Positions 61,230-64,000 of a DNA stretch of 64,000 nt are shown here, in pieces. Within the stretch, counting starts at the first letter, position 1. Each line of letters opens with the position of its first letter. The stretch covers positions 434,001 through 498,000 of the forward strand of contig NZ_CANLVF010000002.1 of the NCBI RefSeq assembly GCF_947494555.1. The letters run 5' to 3'. The translations under genes were made by a program, and so were the position numbers. A model generated the notes under the pieces. It saw nothing but the letters and a program-made list of their open reading frames with translations. It searched no databases and had not been told where the DNA came from. This DNA comes from an uncultured Roseibium sp. GTDB lineage: Bacteria > Pseudomonadota > Alphaproteobacteria > Rhizobiales > Stappiaceae.

Positions 61230-62252
61230 TCAGGATTTTCCGGAAACACCCGCGTCTGCGAAGGTTGCCATTCCCGAATGCGTCTCGGCGGCTGCCTTGA
61301 CGAAACCGGCAGCAAGCGCTGCGCCCGACCCTTCCCCCAATCGCATGCCGAAATCGAACAGAGCGTCCTTGCCCATGTGTTCAAGAACCCTGGCATGCGA
61401 GTGTTCGGCCGAAACATGTGCAAACAGACAATGGTCGAGACCGGCCGGATCCATTGCATAAACGACGGCTGCTGCCGCGGTCGTGACGAAGCCGTCGACG
61501 ATTACGGGCACACGCTGTAACCGGGCCGCAACGATCAGGCCTGCCATTGCCGCAATTTCCCGCCCGCCAGTCCGGCGCAGAATTTCCAGCGGATCTTTCT
61601 CTCCGTTCAAGCGAGCAACGGCCATTTCGACCGCGGCGCGTTTTCTCGCGAGGCCGTCGTCGTCAACACCGGTTCCGCGTCCAACCCAGTCGGCTGCATT
61701 TCCGCCAAACAACCCGTGAAACACGGCTGCAGCGACAGTTGTATTGCCAATGCCCATTTCACCAAGACAGATGAGGTCTATTCCACCTGCCAGCGCTTCC
61801 ATTCCATAAGCCATCGTCGCCGCGCAATTGGCTTCATCCATCGCATCTTCGCGCGTGATGCTTGGCGTCGGCATGTCCACCGCAAGATCAAACACCTTCA
61901 GACCGATGTCGTTCGCGCGGCAAAGCTGATTTATGGCCGCGCCACCTGCCGCGAAGTTCTCAACCATCTGCTTGTTTACAGCACTGGGAAATGCGGAAAC
62001 GCCTTCTTCGGCGACGCCGTGCGCCGAGGCGAAGATCGCGACCATCGGTCTGGTGATCTTCGGCGGTGCCTTGCCTGACCAGGCCGCAAGCCATTCCGTG
62101 ATCTCCTCGAGCCGCCCAAGCGATCCTGCCGGTTTTGTCAACTGACTGTCGCGCTCCCTGACTTTCGCCAGCGCTTCCTCATCCGGGCCCGGCATCGACT
62201 TTACGAGGTTCCGGATGTCATCAAAGGGAAGCGCAGTTTCGGAAAGGGACAT
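61230..62252 (-). CDS. cobT: Nicotinate-nucleotide--DMB phosphoribosyltransferase CobT
   Basis: Makes alpha-ribazole 5'-phosphate from dimethylbenzimidazole and nicotinate mononucleotide for the lower ligand of cobalamin. The 340-residue product begins FDDIRNLVKSMPGPDEEALAKVRERDSQLTKPAGSLGRLEEITEWLAAW, contains CLGEMGIGNTTVAAAVFHGL, and ends with the RLGEGSGAALA loop holding the catalytic glutamate. ATG 62252 follows GGGAAAAAG. It is divergent from cobS with a ~100-base shared promoter; no cobalamin riboswitch was recognised there. It is convergent with the kinase gene, the stop codons nearly touching. Confidence 0.95.
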   Translation of the reverse strand: MSLSETALPFDDIRNLVKSMPGPDEEALAKVRERDSQLTKPAGSLGRLEEITEWLAAWSGKAPPKITRPMVAIFASAHGVAEEGVSAFPSAVNKQMVENFAAGGAAINQLCRANDIGLKVFDLAVDMPTPSITREDAMDEANCAATMAYGMEALAGGIDLICLGEMGIGNTTVAAAVFHGLFGGNAADWVGRGTGVDDDGLARKRAAVEMAVARLNGEKDPLEILRRTGGREIAAMAGLIVAARLQRVPVIVDGFVTTAAAAVVYAMDPAGLDHCLFAHVSAEHSHARVLEHMGKDALFDFGMRLGEGSGAALAAGFVKAAAETHSGMATFADAGVSGKS

Positions 62253-62356
62253 TTTCTTTTTCCCGGTCTGTTTTTGGTTGCGAGCCGACATTTGGTCCTG
62301 CTAGGCGGCTGATCTATAACCGCGCCTTGGAAAAACTCAAGCACAGGACCGGCCTG

Positions 62357-63229
62357 ATGAGCCCCGAAACCGACCAATACCCAGTTTCTGGACAGAAACC
62401 GCGTCCCGACGCGCCAAAACCCGGTTCCAAGGACATCGCGTACCACATCAGGCTATTTGCGGCTGATACCGCAACGTGGGTCCGGTTCTTCTCTCGTTTG
62501 TCCTTGCACCAGGTGAATTCGCTGGACAATCCTGCGGCAGCACCCCAATTCGACAAGTCCGCCAGAGCTGCTCCGCTCGCGGGATTTGTGGTCGGACTAC
62601 CGGCAGCAGGCTTCGGCATGCTGCTCGCATATACGGATCTACCGGCGCTTGTTGTTGCCGCATTTGCGGTCGCTGCGCTCGCAGCCACGACCGGAGCACT
62701 TCATGAAGACGGTCTGAGTGATCTTGCGGATGGATTTTTTGGTGGCGCAACGCGCGACAAGCGCCTGGAGATCATGAAAGACAGCCGGATCGGTTCATTC
62801 GGTGCGCTGGCTCTTGCTCTGTCAGTTTTGCTGCGCGTCGCCCTGCTGGCCGCCTTGTGGCAACGCTTCAGCCCGGCAGATGCTGCATTGTTGTTTTTGG
62901 CATCCGAAAGCATCAGCCGGACACTGCTCGTATGGCAGTGGCATCAGCAGACCCTTGCCCGTCCGAAAGGACTGGCTGCCCGATTTGGCAAACCTGACGG
63001 CAGTGCCCTGAAACAGGCGGTCCTGATCACCGTCCCGTTGCTGGTACCTGCCGCTCTGCTCCTTTCAATTCCTGCACTTTTGCTCGGACTTTTAATCGCA
63101 ACTAGCGCCGCATATGGCCTTGGACACATGGCGTTTAAAAAAATCGGTGGTGTTACGGGCGATGTCCTGGGAGCTATTCAGCAAATCTGCGGGCTTGGAT
63201 TCTTGACTGGTATGCTTATGGTGCCCTGA
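62357..63229 (+). CDS. cobS: Adenosylcobinamide-GDP ribazoletransferase CobS
   Basis: Joins adenosylcobinamide-GDP with alpha-ribazole in the last steps of cobalamin assembly, in the inner membrane. The 290-residue polytopic protein has the CobS motifs TWVRFFSRLSL, GALHEDGLSDLADGFFGGATRDKRLEIMKDSRIGSFGALAL, and several membrane helices (SVLLRVALLAALW, LITVPLLVPAALLLSI). ATG 62357 has AGGA at 62345-62348 upstream; TTG 62327 is a longer alternative. Divergent from cobT. Confidence 0.93.
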   Translation: MSPETDQYPVSGQKPRPDAPKPGSKDIAYHIRLFAADTATWVRFFSRLSLHQVNSLDNPAAAPQFDKSARAAPLAGFVVGLPAAGFGMLLAYTDLPALVVAAFAVAALAATTGALHEDGLSDLADGFFGGATRDKRLEIMKDSRIGSFGALALALSVLLRVALLAALWQRFSPADAALLFLASESISRTLLVWQWHQQTLARPKGLAARFGKPDGSALKQAVLITVPLLVPAALLLSIPALLLGLLIATSAAYGLGHMAFKKIGGVTGDVLGAIQQICGLGFLTGMLMVP

Positions 63230-63257
63230 GAAGGCGCAGCGTGGGCAGCTATTCACA

Positions 63258-64000
63258 ATGACACCGAGATATATCGCAACGACATCCGACACTCGTTCCC
63301 GGCCTATCCGGGAACTGGTGCTGCTGGTGTCTTTTATTATCCTGGCCGCATGCGGCAGCCGGCCTGAGGTCGGCGCTCTGGCGTTGAGCGAAGTTCCGGC
63401 GCAAGGGGCTGAGACGCATGATATTTTGGTTGTGACGACACGGGAGCGTGACAGCCGACCGGACACTTATTTCAATGGAGAGCGGAGCCAGCAGACCAGC
63501 TATGCGCAGGCGAGCATTTCGGTTCCACCCAGCCACGAAATCAGTCAAGTGGAATGGCCCGACAAGCTGCCGGGAAATCCGGAAACCGACTTCGTCGCCC
63601 GCAGTGCCAGCTATATCGAAGACAAAAGCGCCTTCACGCGGGAACTCAATGCGAAGCTGGCGAAACTGCCCAAAGGCAAGCGGGAAGTATTCCTCTTTAT
63701 CCACGGGTACAACACCCTCTTTCCAGAAGCGCTTTATCGCTTCGTGCAGGTCGTCCATGACGGAGACATCGAGGCCGTACCGGTTCTGTTCACCTGGGCA
63801 TCACGCGGAAAACTGCAGGACTACGTCTATGACCTGAACAGCGCCGCCATAGCGCGCCAGGCGCTGGCGGAGACGATGCTCCAGCTATCGAAATCAAACG
63901 CAGAAAAGATCACTGTACTGGCTCACTCCATGGGCAACTGGCTGCTTATGGAGACCGCGATCCAGTCGTCACCCGCGCAGCGCAAAGCCCTTGAAGGAAA
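63258..64000 (+). CDS. Lipoprotein alpha/beta hydrolase (DUF900-like), 5' part
   Basis: Partial gene, open to the window end (247 codons visible). A charged leader and hydrophobic segment end in a lipobox, VSFIILAAC, with acylation expected at the cysteine, so the protein should be a lipoprotein. The hydrolase part has VFLFIHGYNTLFPEALYRFVQV (oxyanion region) and LAHSMGNWLLME with the nucleophilic serine of the G/A-H-S-M-G elbow. PVLFTWASRGKLQDYVYD matches the DUF900 group (esterase/lipase-like proteins of unknown substrate). It lies 28 bases after cobS but is probably unrelated to cobalamin. Confidence 0.82.
   Translation, partial: MTPRYIATTSDTRSRPIRELVLLVSFIILAACGSRPEVGALALSEVPAQGAETHDILVVTTRERDSRPDTYFNGERSQQTSYAQASISVPPSHEISQVEWPDKLPGNPETDFVARSASYIEDKSAFTRELNAKLAKLPKGKREVFLFIHGYNTLFPEALYRFVQVVHDGDIEAVPVLFTWASRGKLQDYVYDLNSAAIARQALAETMLQLSKSNAEKITVLAHSMGNWLLMETAIQSSPAQRKALEG

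Noticed and set aside
61223..61234. Palindrome CCTGACGTCAGG between the kinase and cobT stops
   Set aside because: It arises from two facing stop codons (TGA/TCA) with two more matching bases; too short and without context for a regulatory role.
62253..62356. A cobalamin riboswitch between cobT and cobS
   Set aside because: Looked for because of the pathway, but the ~100-base gap is too short and no B12-box-like sequence was seen.

Overview
The window reads as the chromosome of an alphaproteobacterium, most likely a marine member of the Hyphomicrobiales such as the Stappiaceae (Labrenzia/Roseibium type). That placement is an inference from the gene families and high-GC codon use, not from a marker gene. 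No rRNA, tRNA, CRISPR array or prophage was seen. Genes are dense, on both strands, in short operons mostly flanked by their own regulators. One small transposon-like repeat (22768-23031) is the only mobile-type sequence recognised.

Layout. 1-5.4 kb: the 3' end of tamA and complete tamB (outer-membrane protein assembly). 5.6-9.7 kb: an XRE regulator, a succinate-semialdehyde dehydrogenase, and a deoR-MFS pair. 9.8-13.7 kb: an envelope FecR-domain protein with an Asn/Gly/Ser minisatellite, followed by a CHASE2 membrane sensor with a degenerate GGDEF and an intact EAL domain. 13.8-21.3 kb: glycerophosphodiester phosphodiesterase, a YceI / cytochrome b561 / YceI operon, class I fumarase, a membrane-anchored DUF1963 protein and an L,D-transpeptidase. 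21.4-23.7 kb: a TetR regulator facing a 57-residue membrane protein and a DUF1348 protein under three copies of one operator, then the miniature inverted-repeat element and a flavin-binding PNPOx-fold protein. 23.7-27.8 kb, minus strand: a mini DnaB-like ATPase, DUF971, photolyase, and a translationally coupled cupin-ArsR-SRPBCC operon. 28.0-29.5 kb: a Tat-exported nitroreductase-fold protein coupled to a MarR regulator, with a tandem palindromic operator. 29.7-39.3 kb: molybdenum cofactor genes (moaA; fdhD-mobA-mobB-moeA) interleaved with an MFS exporter, mrp, an SDR, a GNAT and a BLUF photoreceptor.

39.3-48.5 kb: a Tat-exported metallo-beta-lactamase-fold hydrolase with a divergent LysR, a GST, an amino-acid ABC importer lacking its own ATPase gene next to a cystathionine gamma-synthase-like enzyme, a prephenate-dehydratase-fold protein, a peroxiredoxin-glutaredoxin fusion and an orphan acidic 99-residue protein. 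48.5-51.4 kb: LysR, a 50-residue basic protein, a beta-hydroxyacid dehydrogenase and an AlkD-type glycosylase. 51.4-56.8 kb: a betaine demethylation operon (OYE-family demethylase, Rieske oxygenase, its reductase) with a divergent TetR and paired operators. 56.8-64 kb: a GT87-type membrane protein, an Lrp regulator, a uracil-DNA glycosylase-like protein, an orphan membrane histidine kinase, divergent cobT/cobS, and the 5' part of a lipoprotein alpha/beta hydrolase.

Recurring themes are one-component regulators with visible operators next to small operons, light and DNA-damage functions (photolyase, BLUF, AlkD, UDG), molybdenum cofactor supply, and osmolyte and amino-acid use. Two real genes (22128-22301 and 49565-49717) are very short and easily missed. 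Start codons were moved inward from the longest reading frame wherever a ribosome binding site, an operator position or family length argued for it; each such choice is stated.
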